Positions 7,847-19,063 of a stretch of DNA of 64,000 nucleotides are shown here, piece by piece; positions within the stretch are counted from its first letter, which is position 1, and the number at the start of each line of letters is the position of its first letter. The DNA lies in the NCBI GenBank assembly GCA_949288725.1, contig CASELF010000063.1, forward strand, positions 1 through 64,000, read 5' to 3'. Position numbers and translations under genes: made by a program. The notes beneath the pieces are model-generated. The model had not been told where the DNA came from and did no database searches. It was given only the letters and a program-made list of their open reading frames with translations. This DNA is from an uncultured bacterium. Its GTDB lineage: Bacteria; Cyanobacteriota; Vampirovibrionia; Gastranaerophilales; Gastranaerophilaceae.

Positions 7847-8773
7847 TTAATTTTCTTCATGTATCTTTCTTATTACAATACTGCCTTTGTATGTGAATGC
7901 TTCTTCCGGTATATATTCACAAGATTTTTGTATGTATGGCAGATTTACTGTATCAGGTCTTCTTGCAAAAACTTCACCTATTCTTATTTGTACCGGGTTA
8001 AGTTTTAGTGCTCTTATTTTTGCATAGTTATTTCCGGCTGAACCTGCATGAGCAATTCCGCCTAAAATTCCCCATACTGTTATATCACCTTTTGCGATAA
8101 TTTCAGCCCCTGGGTTTACGTCTCCGATTACAATTATATTGCCGTCAGATGAAATACTTTGACCTGAACGAATTGTTTTTCTTAAGTATAGTGTCGGAAG
8201 CTTTTCGGCTTCGGCTTTCTTTTCTGCTATTTCTTCATCTGATTCTTCTATTATTTCTTGTTCATTTACTTTATCTGCTATTTCATCATCTTGTTTTATT
8301 ATCGGTGAAATATCATCTTTGTTATTGTCTTCTGTTGTTGTATTTTGACTTATTCTATCAGAAGCGGTTTCCGGCGCAATTTCAGTGCTTAAATTTTTTG
8401 TTTCACCTTCTGCTCCAAATATACTGTCTAAGGCTTCTGTGACTTCAGTAGGGGCTTCAGGTGTTTCAAATACAGGGGCTTCAACTTCCTCTGTGAATTC
8501 TGAAATTTTAATCCCCATTGCCTCTGCTGATTCAAGTGTCTTGGCTGAACTTGTACTGATAAATGCCAATTGTGATTCCATTAATTCAACAAGTGATTTT
8601 ATACTTGTTAATTCCTGTTGTGATAAGTCTACAGAACCAAGTTTTAAACAAATATGTTTGCCTTTAGATTCAGGCATATCAAGTATTCTTGATAATTCAT
8701 AAATTATTTCAGAGGTCTTTTTTGCAGTCGTTAAATCTACAATAAAACCGTTTTCTATATATCCCTTATCCAT
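7847..8773 (-). CDS. minC: MinC, septum-site-determining inhibitor with an acidic linker
   Basis: MinC blocks FtsZ assembly away from midcell. I place the start at the ATG at 8773 because AGGGAAAG lies just upstream; the frame is open to 8821 but that extension crosses a hairpin. The 308-aa protein has an N-terminal FtsZ-binding domain (~1-92), a Glu/Asp/Pro/Thr-rich linker (~94-190) and the C-terminal beta-helix (IRSGQSISSDGNIIVIGDVN, GILGGIAHAG, RIGEVFARRP) that binds MinD. The linker is much longer than the short one of enterobacterial MinC. Confidence 0.95.
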   Translation of the reverse strand: MDKGYIENGFIVDLTTAKKTSEIIYELSRILDMPESKGKHICLKLGSVDLSQQELTSIKSLVELMESQLAFISTSSAKTLESAEAMGIKISEFTEEVEAPVFETPEAPTEVTEALDSIFGAEGETKNLSTEIAPETASDRISQNTTTEDNNKDDISPIIKQDDEIADKVNEQEIIEESDEEIAEKKAEAEKLPTLYLRKTIRSGQSISSDGNIIVIGDVNPGAEIIAKGDITVWGILGGIAHAGSAGNNYAKIRALKLNPVQIRIGEVFARRPDTVNLPYIQKSCEYIPEEAFTYKGSIVIRKIHEEN

Positions 8774-8785
8774 CTTTCCCTTTCT

Positions 8786-8806
8786 AAAAAATCCATTACA
8801 TGGATA
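8786..8806 (-). terminator. Weak intrinsic terminator or leader hairpin before minC
   Basis: On the minus strand ATCCAT-GTA-ATGGAT is followed by a T-run. The stem is only 6 bp. It could end transcription of the GH73-like gene or attenuate read-through into minC. A 12-bp palindrome, CAAGAATTCTTG (8832-8843), lies just upstream. Confidence 0.4.
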
Positions 8807-8861
8807 AGGTACACGAAACAAATTATTACTTCAAGAATTCTTGCAGATTTGTAATTAAATG

Positions 8862-9614
8862 TTACGCAAGATAACTTTTTACATTCTTTGAATATACTTC
8901 TCTAACTTGAGATGCCCAACTTGCATCACAGTAGTGTCTGCCTATTGCATCAAGGTTGTTAAAATCTACGGCTTTTACGTCTGAATATTTTTGCGGATAT
9001 TTTGCAAGGTTTGCTATCATTGCTTCAAGTCCTTTTTCTATCGTTGAAAAATATCCAAAACCTTTTTCATTTGCACCCAAATCTCCGGCTTTTCTTACTC
9101 CGCCAAAGTTGTTGTGCATTGCAAGGTTACTTGTACCCCAACCGGATTCTAAACCTATTATTGCCGCAACAAGTCCCGGATTTACACCGTATTTTCTGCA
9201 TAATCTTGTAACTAGCGCTTCTTGTCCTGCCAATCTTCCTTTAAATAGTCCCGGTTTTAAGTCTGAATCATCTAGGGTCATATTGAATGAAGATGATTGG
9301 TTTGTTAGATTTGTTGTCGTAACACTATTATTTGTTGTATTAAATAAGTTTGTATTAAACAAATTTGTATTATATATATTAGAATTATATGTTTGATTAG
9401 ATGCCGCTGCGTTTTGCATTGCAATTTTGGATTGTTCTTGAAGTTGCTTTAAAGCATTATACATTTTTTTGTAATTTGCTGCCATCGCACTTGCTTGAAT
9501 TTGCATGTTTGCTATAAATGGATTTGCATTACTCATGCTGGCAATGTTCACCCCACTGCCCATAAAATTAGGATTTATTGTTCTATTCATCATATAGGTA
9601 GTATCAATAGTCAT
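8862..9614 (-). CDS. GH73-like N-acetylglucosaminidase domain protein, no signal peptide
   Basis: Residues ~125-250 resemble the glucosaminidase (GH73) family that cuts peptidoglycan glycan chains. Supporting features are AAIIGLESGWGTS with candidate catalytic Glu156, NNFGGV, a YFSTIEKGLEAMI segment and YCDASWASQVREVY near the end. The N terminus has no Sec signal: MTIDTTYMMNRTINPNFMG, then a helical Ala/Gln region (40-72) and an Asn/Thr linker with NTNLF repeated twice (82-91). A murein hydrolase must reach the periplasm, so another export route or a phage-like release is implied. NFMG at 16-19 fits the motif shared by other orphans here. Confidence 0.75.
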   Translation of the reverse strand: MTIDTTYMMNRTINPNFMGSGVNIASMSNANPFIANMQIQASAMAANYKKMYNALKQLQEQSKIAMQNAAASNQTYNSNIYNTNLFNTNLFNTTNNSVTTTNLTNQSSSFNMTLDDSDLKPGLFKGRLAGQEALVTRLCRKYGVNPGLVAAIIGLESGWGTSNLAMHNNFGGVRKAGDLGANEKGFGYFSTIEKGLEAMIANLAKYPQKYSDVKAVDFNNLDAIGRHYCDASWASQVREVYSKNVKSYLA

Positions 9615-9628
9615 CTCTTTATATTCCC

Positions 9629-9645
9629 CTTATATATATAAAGTA
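9629..9645 (-). promoter_or_regulatory. TACTTTATATATATAAG upstream element
   Basis: This 17-base AT-rich box ends 14 nt before the ATG of the GH73-like gene. Its last 14 bases are identical to the element at 1756-1769. TTAACA lies farther upstream at 9696-9691. A -10-like role is inferred from recurrence. Confidence 0.4.
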
Positions 9646-9769
9646 GTTTTTTTGAGTTAAATTGCATATTTTTGGGGCTATGTAAACAATTGTTAATTTT
9701 TTTTTTGTAACGAAATAGTGAAACCTGTGTGTTTATTATATGATAAAGGAAAGGATGAGAAGTTAGGAA

Positions 9770-10450
9770 ATGTTTAACGTAACAAAAACACACGAGATAA
9801 CTGTCGACGTTGTTATTTTGACAATTAAGAACAATAATATTCAAGTATTACTAGTTAAGCGTACAACCGAACCTTTCAAAGGAAGATGGGCTATTCCGGG
9901 AGGATATATCAGATTATCCGAAAATCTGGATGAAGCTGCTTTGAGAGTTTTGAAAGAAAAAACTGATGTTGATAATATTTATCTTGAACAGTTATATACA
10001 TTCGGTGATCCGCTTAGACACCCTAATGCGCGTGTTATTACTTGTGCGTATTTTGCGCTTGTCAGAGATGAGGATTTGAAAATTATTTCTACTCCGGAAA
10101 TTGGCTGGCATAAGGTTAATGATTTACCGTCATTGGCTTATGACCACAAGGAAATTATCCAATATTCTTTGAAAAGAACAAGAGAAAGATTAGAACTTTG
10201 CCCTGTTGCATATCAACTTTTACCGGAAAAGTTTACTCTTACTGAAATGCAGAAGGCTTATGAATTGATTATGGGCAAAAGTTTAGATAAAAGAAACTTT
10301 AGAAAAAAAGCCCTCGCTACTGAAGGCTTGATTGAACTTGAAGAATATACAAAGTCATCTTCAAAACGTCCTGCAAGGCTATATGCTTTTGAAAATATCG
10401 AGTTAAACTCTAAAAGGGCGCATTTTATTAAAAAGGAGAAAAATAAATAA
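9770..10450 (+). CDS. NrtR-type regulator: degenerate Nudix domain plus winged helix
   Basis: Residues ~8-150 form a Nudix domain (VVILTIKNNNIQVLLVKR, WAIPGGYI). The Nudix box is degenerate: GYIRLSE keeps G-x5-E, but the catalytic REUxEExGU is RVLKEKTDV, so hydrolase activity is doubtful. Residues ~160-220 form a winged-helix-like domain (FTLTEMQKAYELIMG, DKRNFRKKAL). This architecture is that of NrtR/YtfG-like repressors, which sense ADP-ribose or related metabolites and often control NAD synthesis. The target here is unknown, as no NAD gene is adjacent. The stop overlaps the secG start (taATG), so the two are co-translated. Confidence 0.85.
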   Translation: MFNVTKTHEITVDVVILTIKNNNIQVLLVKRTTEPFKGRWAIPGGYIRLSENLDEAALRVLKEKTDVDNIYLEQLYTFGDPLRHPNARVITCAYFALVRDEDLKIISTPEIGWHKVNDLPSLAYDHKEIIQYSLKRTRERLELCPVAYQLLPEKFTLTEMQKAYELIMGKSLDKRNFRKKALATEGLIELEEYTKSSSKRPARLYAFENIELNSKRAHFIKKEKNK

Positions 10451-10674
10451 TGGTAAATTTTTTATGGATAACCGGAACTGTTGCTTCAGTTCTTTTAGTA
10501 GTTTTAATATTACTTCACTCTCCAAAAGGTGATGGTATTGGTGCTATCGGTGGAGCATCTCAGATGTTTGCTTCTCAAAAAAGTGCCGAAAAAGGTTTAA
10601 ACAAATTGACAGGTATTATTTGTCTTGTTTTTCTAATTTGCGAATTTTTAATCGGTTTTGGAATTGTAAAATAA
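10450..10674 (+). CDS. secG: SecG, protein-export translocase subunit
   Basis: SecG is a small inner-membrane subunit of the SecYEG channel. The 74-aa protein has two transmembrane helices (~3-22 and ~53-72) joined by the conserved loop HSPKGDGIGAIGGASQMFAS, typical of SecG. The ATG overlaps the preceding regulator stop by one base. A strong terminator follows 20 nt after the stop. Confidence 0.93.
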   Translation: MVNFLWITGTVASVLLVVLILLHSPKGDGIGAIGGASQMFASQKSAEKGLNKLTGIICLVFLICEFLIGFGIVK

Positions 10675-10693
10675 GATTTGTTTAACAGTTTTG

Positions 10694-10727
10694 ATAAAAT
10701 ACCTCACATTTTGTGTGAGGTATTTTA
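10694..10727. terminator. Intrinsic terminator after secG
   Basis: The stem AAAATACCTCACA/TGTGTGAGGTATTTT is nearly perfect with a short T-rich loop, followed by TTA. Confidence 0.85.
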
Positions 10728-10748
10728 TTAAATCGATGGAGAAGGATT

Positions 10749-11456
10749 ATGAATATATTAGTTACAGGGGCTTCTAAAGGAATAGGCAGAGAAATTGCTA
10801 ATGTGATGAAATCTGTTGGAGATGTTTATATTACAGCCAGAAATGAAGAACTTTTGAAAAGTTTTGATTGTTCAGGATATTTAGTCTGTGATTTGGCAAA
10901 TGAAGTTGATTTGGTTAAATTAGGTAATTTTATCAAAGAAAATAAGATTGATATTTTGGTTAACAATGCAGGTGAATATATTTATAATCCTTTGGAAAAA
11001 ATTAGTTTAGAACAATTAAATCATATAATGGCGGTTAATTTGCAGGCTCCAATTTATTTGACATCTCGTGCTGTTCCTTATATGAAAAATAATAAATTTG
11101 GCAGAATTATAAATATTGGTTCAATTTCAGGTGTTATGGGAGAGGCTTATGCGTCATTATATTCTGCTTCAAAATCGGGTTTAATCGGATTTTCAAAGGC
11201 TACGGCTTTAGAACTTGCAGAGTATGGAATTACTGTAAATACAATAAATCCGGGGTGGGTTGAAACTGAATTGGGTAAGGCGTCTATTGAGGATAGCGAG
11301 TTTACGGAAGAAGAAATACTTGATTGCGTTCCGCAAAAACGCTATGTTCAACCTCGTGAAGTTGCTGAACTTGTTAAATATCTTTCAAGTGTGGAGGCTA
11401 AAGGTATTACGGGGCAATCCATTAACCTTTGTGCTGGTCTGTCTGTTGGTATTTAA
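10749..11456 (+). CDS. Short-chain dehydrogenase/reductase, FabG-like
   Basis: The 235-aa classical SDR has the NAD(P) loop TGASKGIG (6-13), NNAGEY, catalytic Ser in GSISG, Y-x3-K in YSASKSG and the NPGWVETE segment after the active site. It resembles 3-oxoacyl-ACP reductase (FabG) but the family is broad, so the substrate is uncertain. It is not in a fab cluster. The GGAGAAGG ribosome-binding site directly precedes the ATG. Confidence 0.85.
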   Translation: MNILVTGASKGIGREIANVMKSVGDVYITARNEELLKSFDCSGYLVCDLANEVDLVKLGNFIKENKIDILVNNAGEYIYNPLEKISLEQLNHIMAVNLQAPIYLTSRAVPYMKNNKFGRIINIGSISGVMGEAYASLYSASKSGLIGFSKATALELAEYGITVNTINPGWVETELGKASIEDSEFTEEEILDCVPQKRYVQPREVAELVKYLSSVEAKGITGQSINLCAGLSVGI

Positions 11457-11540
11457 ATTCTATTATTTTATTTTTTATTTTGATTTTGTTTGGATAAATT
11501 TAACTTTTTTTAACAAAATGGCAAATATGTTGTAAAAATT

Positions 11541-11559
11541 TACTTTATATATATGTAGG
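11541..11559 (+). promoter_or_regulatory. TACTTTATATATATGTAGG upstream element
   Basis: This AT-rich box ends 20 nt before the ATG at 11580 and matches the boxes at 51303-51285 and 9645-9629 (both minus strand). TTAACA is at 11510-11515 and GCAAA at 11521-11525. Function is inferred from recurrence. Confidence 0.4.
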
Positions 11560-11579
11560 TAAAAATAAAGGGAATTTTT

Positions 11580-12044
11580 ATGGCTTCAGATTGGACTTAT
11601 GCGCTTGATATGTGTGCAGCAAACGGGATTATAGATTATGATGCGGCGGCTGATATTTTGGGGCAAAAGCCACGATTTGTCGGACATCCAAAATTGTCTG
11701 AACTTCCACCTGTTTCGCCAATGTATCTTCCCGAAGATACAAAAATGAAATCTTCTCCGGCAAGTGATGAATTTGTGAAACCTGATGATAGTGGTTATAT
11801 TCAAAATCCTACTTGGAAAAAGGTTTTAATGGGTGTGATTACGGCTGTCGGTATTGGAGCAGGTATTGCTGCTATTCTTCTAGGAAAAGGAAAATTTAAA
11901 CTTCCTAAAATTAATTTGAAAAATATTAAAATGCCTGATATGTCAAAATTTAAAAACGGTGCTAAAAATATATTTACCCATGTTTGTGATTTTTTCAAAA
12001 AAGGGGTTAGTCATATTGCCAATTTATTCAAGAAAAAGCCTTAG
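11580..12044 (+). CDS. Orphan single-pass membrane protein
   Basis: The 154-aa protein is not recognised. Residues 1-70 are soluble (MASDWTYALDMCAANGIIDY...) with a Pro-rich stretch. Residues ~81-102 form a Gly-rich transmembrane helix (VLMGVITAVGIGAGIAAILL). The rest is strongly basic (KFKLPKINLKNIKMPDMSK...FKKKP), so the C terminus is likely cytoplasmic by the positive-inside rule. It stands alone ahead of a bidirectional terminator. AAAGGGAA is the ribosome-binding site. Confidence 0.8.
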   Translation: MASDWTYALDMCAANGIIDYDAAADILGQKPRFVGHPKLSELPPVSPMYLPEDTKMKSSPASDEFVKPDDSGYIQNPTWKKVLMGVITAVGIGAGIAAILLGKGKFKLPKINLKNIKMPDMSKFKNGAKNIFTHVCDFFKKGVSHIANLFKKKP

Positions 12045-12060
12045 ATTATAAATTGTTATA

Positions 12061-12092
12061 AAAAAGCAGTAAGATTATTCTTACTGCTTTTT
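12061..12092. terminator. Bidirectional intrinsic terminator
   Basis: The stem AGCAGTAAGA/TCTTACTGCT (12065-12074 with 12079-12088) is flanked by A- and T-runs, between the membrane orphan and the converging hydrogenase gene. Confidence 0.9.
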
Positions 12093-12109
12093 TGTATGTA
12101 TATATTTTA

Positions 12110-13576
12110 TTATTCAGGAATATCTGCATCTTTTATTGCAGGACTTTCATTTACGAAGTTTGTTAACTGTTTTAGTGCAGGGCGGTAACTGTTGATTGTG
12201 CTTGAACCTCCAAGACAACCTCCAGGACATGCCATTACTTCAATTAAGTTACCAAGTTCGCAGGTTCCTGATTTTGCATATTTTTTCAAATCTCTTATTG
12301 TTTGTTTATTTAATCCGTCGATAATGCAAGGGTGTGCTTTTTTATCTTCATCAATTAATGCATTAACTGCACCTGCAACTCCGCCTGTTACAGCATAATT
12401 TCTTGCTTCTGCTGAAGATTCTTTTCTGAAATCTGACTCTTCAAGTGTATCCAATTTCATCTCAAGTGCACTAAACCATGCTCCTAATTCTTCATAGTTT
12501 AGGATGTAGTTAATGTTTGGATTTTGATATGCTTCACGTCTTTTTGCAACACAAGGGCTGAAAAATACTGTTACTGCATCAGGATTTTCTTTTTTTACAA
12601 GTTCTGCAGTATAGTATGCCGGTGTTTTTGTTTCTGAACGGAATCTTTTTAATTCCGGAATATGTTTTTCTACAAGTTCATTATATCCGGCACAGCATGA
12701 TGTTGTCATAAACGGTTCACCATTTGCCATTCTTTCTTGGAATTCTTTTGCTTCATTTTTAGAGGTTATTTCAGCACCTTCTGCAACTTCTATAACATCA
12801 CTGAAGCCTAAATCCAATATCGCTTTTCTTAATTGTTTTGGATTGCAAGGAAATTGTCCAAATATTGCTGGGGCAACCATTGCTATTAATTTTTTACCTT
12901 CTTTTATTGATTTTAAGATGTCTATTATGTGGCTTTTTTCGTGTACGGCTCCAAATGGACAAGCACTTACGCATTTTCCGCAAGAAATACATTTTTCAAA
13001 ATCAATGTGTGCCAAGCCTTCATCATCTTTTGCTATTGCTCCAACTGGACAAGCATTTTCACAAGGTACTATAATTCTTGCAATTGCTTGATATGGGCAA
13101 ACTTGTGCACACATTCCGCAATTTTTACATTTTGTTTGGTCAATAACAGATTTTCCGTGTTCTACATGGATTGCACCAAATTTACAGGTCTGTTCACAAG
13201 GTCTTGCTACGCATCCTTGGCATAAATCTGTTACGTATATTCTTGATGGTACGCATCCTCTGCAGGCTGTGTGTAAAACTGTTAGCGGGTTTTCTTCAAC
13301 TTCTGTTCTTTCATTTGCTTCTTTTGCAAGTGTTGATAGCAAAGTACTGTCTTCTGCTTTTTCTATTGATAAGCCTAATCCTGCTATTGCTCTATCTCTT
13401 AATATAGCTCGCTCCTTATGAATACAGCATCTGTAAGGTACATCACTGCCTTTTGGTCGCATTTCAAATGGTATTAATCTTGTTTCTTCCTCAAAATTGT
13501 CGCCTAAATATGCTTTAATTAATCTTACTAAAATTTCTTTTTTTAATTGGGAAGTTTGTCTTGCGCTTTCTGCCAT
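12110..13576 (-). CDS. [FeFe] hydrogenase, group B-like
   Basis: The 488-aa protein has an N-terminal Cys-rich region with a CxxC pair (105, 108) and a CxxCx4Cx3C set (119-131). Two ferredoxin-like clusters follow (CKNCGMCAQVCP at 150-161 and CISCGKCVSACP at 196-207). The H-cluster domain has L1 TSCCAGY (292-298), L2 SPCVAKRRE (340-348) and L3 MACPGGCLGG (448-457). L1 differs from the usual TSCCPxW, which points to the less studied group B; this grouping is inference. It probably couples ferredoxin to H2 in the cytoplasm. The maturases HydE, HydF and HydG are not in the window. AGAGGA precedes the ATG. Confidence 0.9.
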   Translation of the reverse strand: MAESARQTSQLKKEILVRLIKAYLGDNFEEETRLIPFEMRPKGSDVPYRCCIHKERAILRDRAIAGLGLSIEKAEDSTLLSTLAKEANERTEVEENPLTVLHTACRGCVPSRIYVTDLCQGCVARPCEQTCKFGAIHVEHGKSVIDQTKCKNCGMCAQVCPYQAIARIIVPCENACPVGAIAKDDEGLAHIDFEKCISCGKCVSACPFGAVHEKSHIIDILKSIKEGKKLIAMVAPAIFGQFPCNPKQLRKAILDLGFSDVIEVAEGAEITSKNEAKEFQERMANGEPFMTTSCCAGYNELVEKHIPELKRFRSETKTPAYYTAELVKKENPDAVTVFFSPCVAKRREAYQNPNINYILNYEELGAWFSALEMKLDTLEESDFRKESSAEARNYAVTGGVAGAVNALIDEDKKAHPCIIDGLNKQTIRDLKKYAKSGTCELGNLIEVMACPGGCLGGSSTINSYRPALKQLTNFVNESPAIKDADIPE

Positions 13577-13707
13577 TTATTAATCCTCTTTTTTTACTTC
13601 TTCACTCTTTTTAGTATTCCATAAAAATACTATTTTTTAAAGCGTTTTATTAACTTTTATCTGTTAAAAATTTTAATATAAAAGTTACCTGGTGTAAATT
13701 TAAGTAA

Positions 13708-16326
<2,619 letters not shown>

Positions 16327-16366
16327 AATTTTTAAAGTTGCATTTGGTTTGAATGTTTTTAATCAA

Positions 16367-16397
16367 AAAAAGGGTTAGATAAAATTATCTAACCTTT
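16367..16397. terminator. Bidirectional intrinsic terminator
   Basis: The stem GGTTAGATA/TATCTAACC (16373-16381 with 16386-16394) lies between A- and T-runs, separating gyrB from the converging 833-aa orphan. Confidence 0.85.
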
Positions 16398-16425
16398 TGA
16401 TTTTTCATTAACCAAATCAACATAT

Positions 16426-18927
16426 TTACCCCTTAAGATTTGATGTGAATTTATTAAATGCTGAATTTTCATCATTTTTAAATATTATATTTTTATTTGT
16501 TTCTACTAATGATGGAATGTCTGTTTTTGCTTTTGCATTTCTTGGAGTTACTTCATAAGATTTTATTGAACGTTTTCCTGTCAATCTTTGCATAAAGTTA
16601 TAATATTTTTTCAAAAATCCTGTTGAGTTATTTTGTTTTGTTTCAATATCAATAAGTTCATCTCTTGAGTGTGCTTTAATTGGAGTACCTACAGATGAAC
16701 GGGTTAACATTTCTCCTAATGTTGTATCTACTAATGTTACCCAACTCATTCCAAGTAGTGATGAATTGTATTGATTTCTAAAGGTTGAGTTAAACAGGTC
16801 TATCAACAATGTTTGATAGAATAATCTGGAACCTTCTTGTACAAATCTTTCTTTGAATTTTGTATTGGCACCTTCTTTGTCATTACCATTAGATTTCAAC
16901 ATTACCATATTGTAGTTATCTGTCATCAAGAACCAAATTGTTGCAACTGATGCTGCAGTTTTGGCAAGGTTTGATAATTCTGCATTTGATACGCTTGATA
17001 GTGAATCAACATTGAATGCTTTTAATAGATTTACTTGTACGTAATCCTTAAATTGCTCTTGATTGAAGTTCTTCTTCAAGGCTTGTTTGCATATTTTATC
17101 AAAACTTTTTGCTAAGGCTTCTATATCTTTTGAACCTGCTTTTGGTGCAGATTTTCTAAATACGTTCATCAATTTTTCATCAATCATCCAGTATGGAAGC
17201 GTTACTGTATTCCACATAAATTTGAATGGCGCAATTATAAAGTTTACAAGAGGTTTAATCTTTTTGTCTCTATTGCCCATATCAATCAGCATTTTGCCAT
17301 CTTTATTTATTATTGCTGAATGACCAACCTGTTCATATTTTTCTGCAAGTTTTTCGAAATTCTTTTCTTTTTTCAAGACTGCAACAACCGCGTCAAATCT
17401 GTCTTTATCTACAAGGAACGGTTCTGTTGTAAGTTTTTTATAAAAATCTGTGAATGGTCTGTATATAACCTTGTCTTCAAATACTTTGACTGCATTTTTT
17501 AGGGATAATTCTTTTTCTGATAAATCTCCATATTTTTTTACATCCATTGCTTTTAGATTGTTATTGAGTTTGTTAAATAATTTATCAATTCCTAATTTTT
17601 CATATTTTTCAGGATCTTTAATTTTCATATTATCAAAATATTTCAATGCTAAATTTCTTATAGCAGGAAGATTTTTAAATCCTTTTATTCCGTATCCCAG
17701 TCCTAAAATAACAGCAGAAGCCTTCATTACTGTATCAAATGATAGTAGTGGCTTTTGTTGTTCTTTTGGTTTTTCAGAAGTTGCGTTACCTGTTGATGGA
17801 ATATCTTTTTGAGGTTTGATTTTTGCTTCAGGTGCATGCATTCTTTCATTTTCTGCACGTGCTTCTTCTGGTGTTAATCTTGTTATGTGTTTGCCATTAG
17901 ACAAACGTGAGAACATTTCTGTTACAAGAACTGTTGTTCCTGTTGTAAGTACAATTCCAAATTTTGATTTATTAATGAACTTTTGGAATGCTCCCATTGT
18001 AATTAATGTCAAATATCCGCTTGTTAATATTCTTATTGCTTCTTGCTTGAACCTAACTTTGCGTTCGTGTTCCGCTGCTTTTGGGTCATCATCCATCATT
18101 CTTGACAAATTGTATGCGTCATTTGCCAAAAATATTGCCGGCGGAAATCCTGAAACAAGTCTGTTTAAAGCTCTTTCATGTTTTGTATCATAGTTCCCTG
18201 ATTTCGGGTCAAACATTTTTAGTGAACTTTGAAATACTTTTGAATCTAGTTTTGATTCAACATTTTCTGCTATTTTTGCAAGTTCTTCAGGTGTTAAATC
18301 TTTAACCGTTTTTCCTACTCTTTTTGCAAATGCTTCTTGTGCTGATTTAAGTTGCGCGTCTTTATATGTTATTAATCCGATTAAGGTGTTTATTTTGGAA
18401 TCTATTTTTGATCTTTGTCTAATATTTTTGAATAATGGTTTTTCGTGAACTTTATTTGCCCAACCTTTTAAACCAGGAACTTTTCCAAGCATTTCAACAG
18501 TTCCGTTAAGCAAATCTCCCGGTAATATTTTGAATGGATATAATATTCCGTCAAGTGCCAAATGTGGAATTGCTTTTTTTGAAATTTTGATTGTGTCACC
18601 ATCAACTGTTATTAGTTTAGAAACTTCTTTTGCATGTTTAACTGTTATGTCTTCAAAAATATCTCTTCCCATCGGACCGACATATTTATCAATAAATTCG
18701 AAAAATTCTTTTTTGCTGTATATCTTGTCTAATGGTTTGTAACTTAGAGAAAGACCTTTAAAACTCAAATCTTGTGGATTTTGTTTTAAAGGTCTCTTAA
18801 TATCTTGATAGTTATACTGTATTGAACTTTTTAGAGGGGAATGTTCATATCGGGATTCTGGTGACATGTACTCCCTTGTGTGCTTGCGTTTGTCTATTCG
18901 AAAATTTGTTGTCTCGTTAATAATCAT
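16426..18927 (-). CDS. Large orphan membrane-associated protein with SFKG motif
   Basis: The 833-aa protein is not recognised. The N terminus has no signal peptide but is rich in charged residues and contains LSFKGL at 54-59. Several hydrophobic helices occur in the middle (around 300-350 and 410-430) and near 660-680, between long Lys-rich helical segments, so membrane association is likely. The region between the first two hydrophobic blocks is low-complexity (KPQKDIPSTGNATSEKPKEQQ). I chose the ATG at 18927 with GGAAGTGGAAT upstream; an in-frame ATG at 18867 with AGGGAG is possible. It stands alone. Confidence 0.8.
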   Translation of the reverse strand: MIINETTNFRIDKRKHTREYMSPESRYEHSPLKSSIQYNYQDIKRPLKQNPQDLSFKGLSLSYKPLDKIYSKKEFFEFIDKYVGPMGRDIFEDITVKHAKEVSKLITVDGDTIKISKKAIPHLALDGILYPFKILPGDLLNGTVEMLGKVPGLKGWANKVHEKPLFKNIRQRSKIDSKINTLIGLITYKDAQLKSAQEAFAKRVGKTVKDLTPEELAKIAENVESKLDSKVFQSSLKMFDPKSGNYDTKHERALNRLVSGFPPAIFLANDAYNLSRMMDDDPKAAEHERKVRFKQEAIRILTSGYLTLITMGAFQKFINKSKFGIVLTTGTTVLVTEMFSRLSNGKHITRLTPEEARAENERMHAPEAKIKPQKDIPSTGNATSEKPKEQQKPLLSFDTVMKASAVILGLGYGIKGFKNLPAIRNLALKYFDNMKIKDPEKYEKLGIDKLFNKLNNNLKAMDVKKYGDLSEKELSLKNAVKVFEDKVIYRPFTDFYKKLTTEPFLVDKDRFDAVVAVLKKEKNFEKLAEKYEQVGHSAIINKDGKMLIDMGNRDKKIKPLVNFIIAPFKFMWNTVTLPYWMIDEKLMNVFRKSAPKAGSKDIEALAKSFDKICKQALKKNFNQEQFKDYVQVNLLKAFNVDSLSSVSNAELSNLAKTAASVATIWFLMTDNYNMVMLKSNGNDKEGANTKFKERFVQEGSRLFYQTLLIDLFNSTFRNQYNSSLLGMSWVTLVDTTLGEMLTRSSVGTPIKAHSRDELIDIETKQNNSTGFLKKYYNFMQRLTGKRSIKSYEVTPRNAKAKTDIPSLVETNKNIIFKNDENSAFNKFTSNLKG

Positions 18928-19063
18928 ATTCCACTTCCGTTTTTAAGTATTTTCTTTCATATAAAATCAAAAGGCAAGTAATTTTTGCTAAAACTTTACG
19001 TATTTTTACAATTATTTTGAATTTTCGGTAAATTTTTGAAGAAAAATTATCATTTTTAACTAT

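Noticed and set aside
8774-8821. Sixteen-residue N-terminal extension of MinC
   Set aside because: The extended start crosses a hairpin and lacks a ribosome-binding site, while AGGGAAAG sits correctly before the ATG at 8773.
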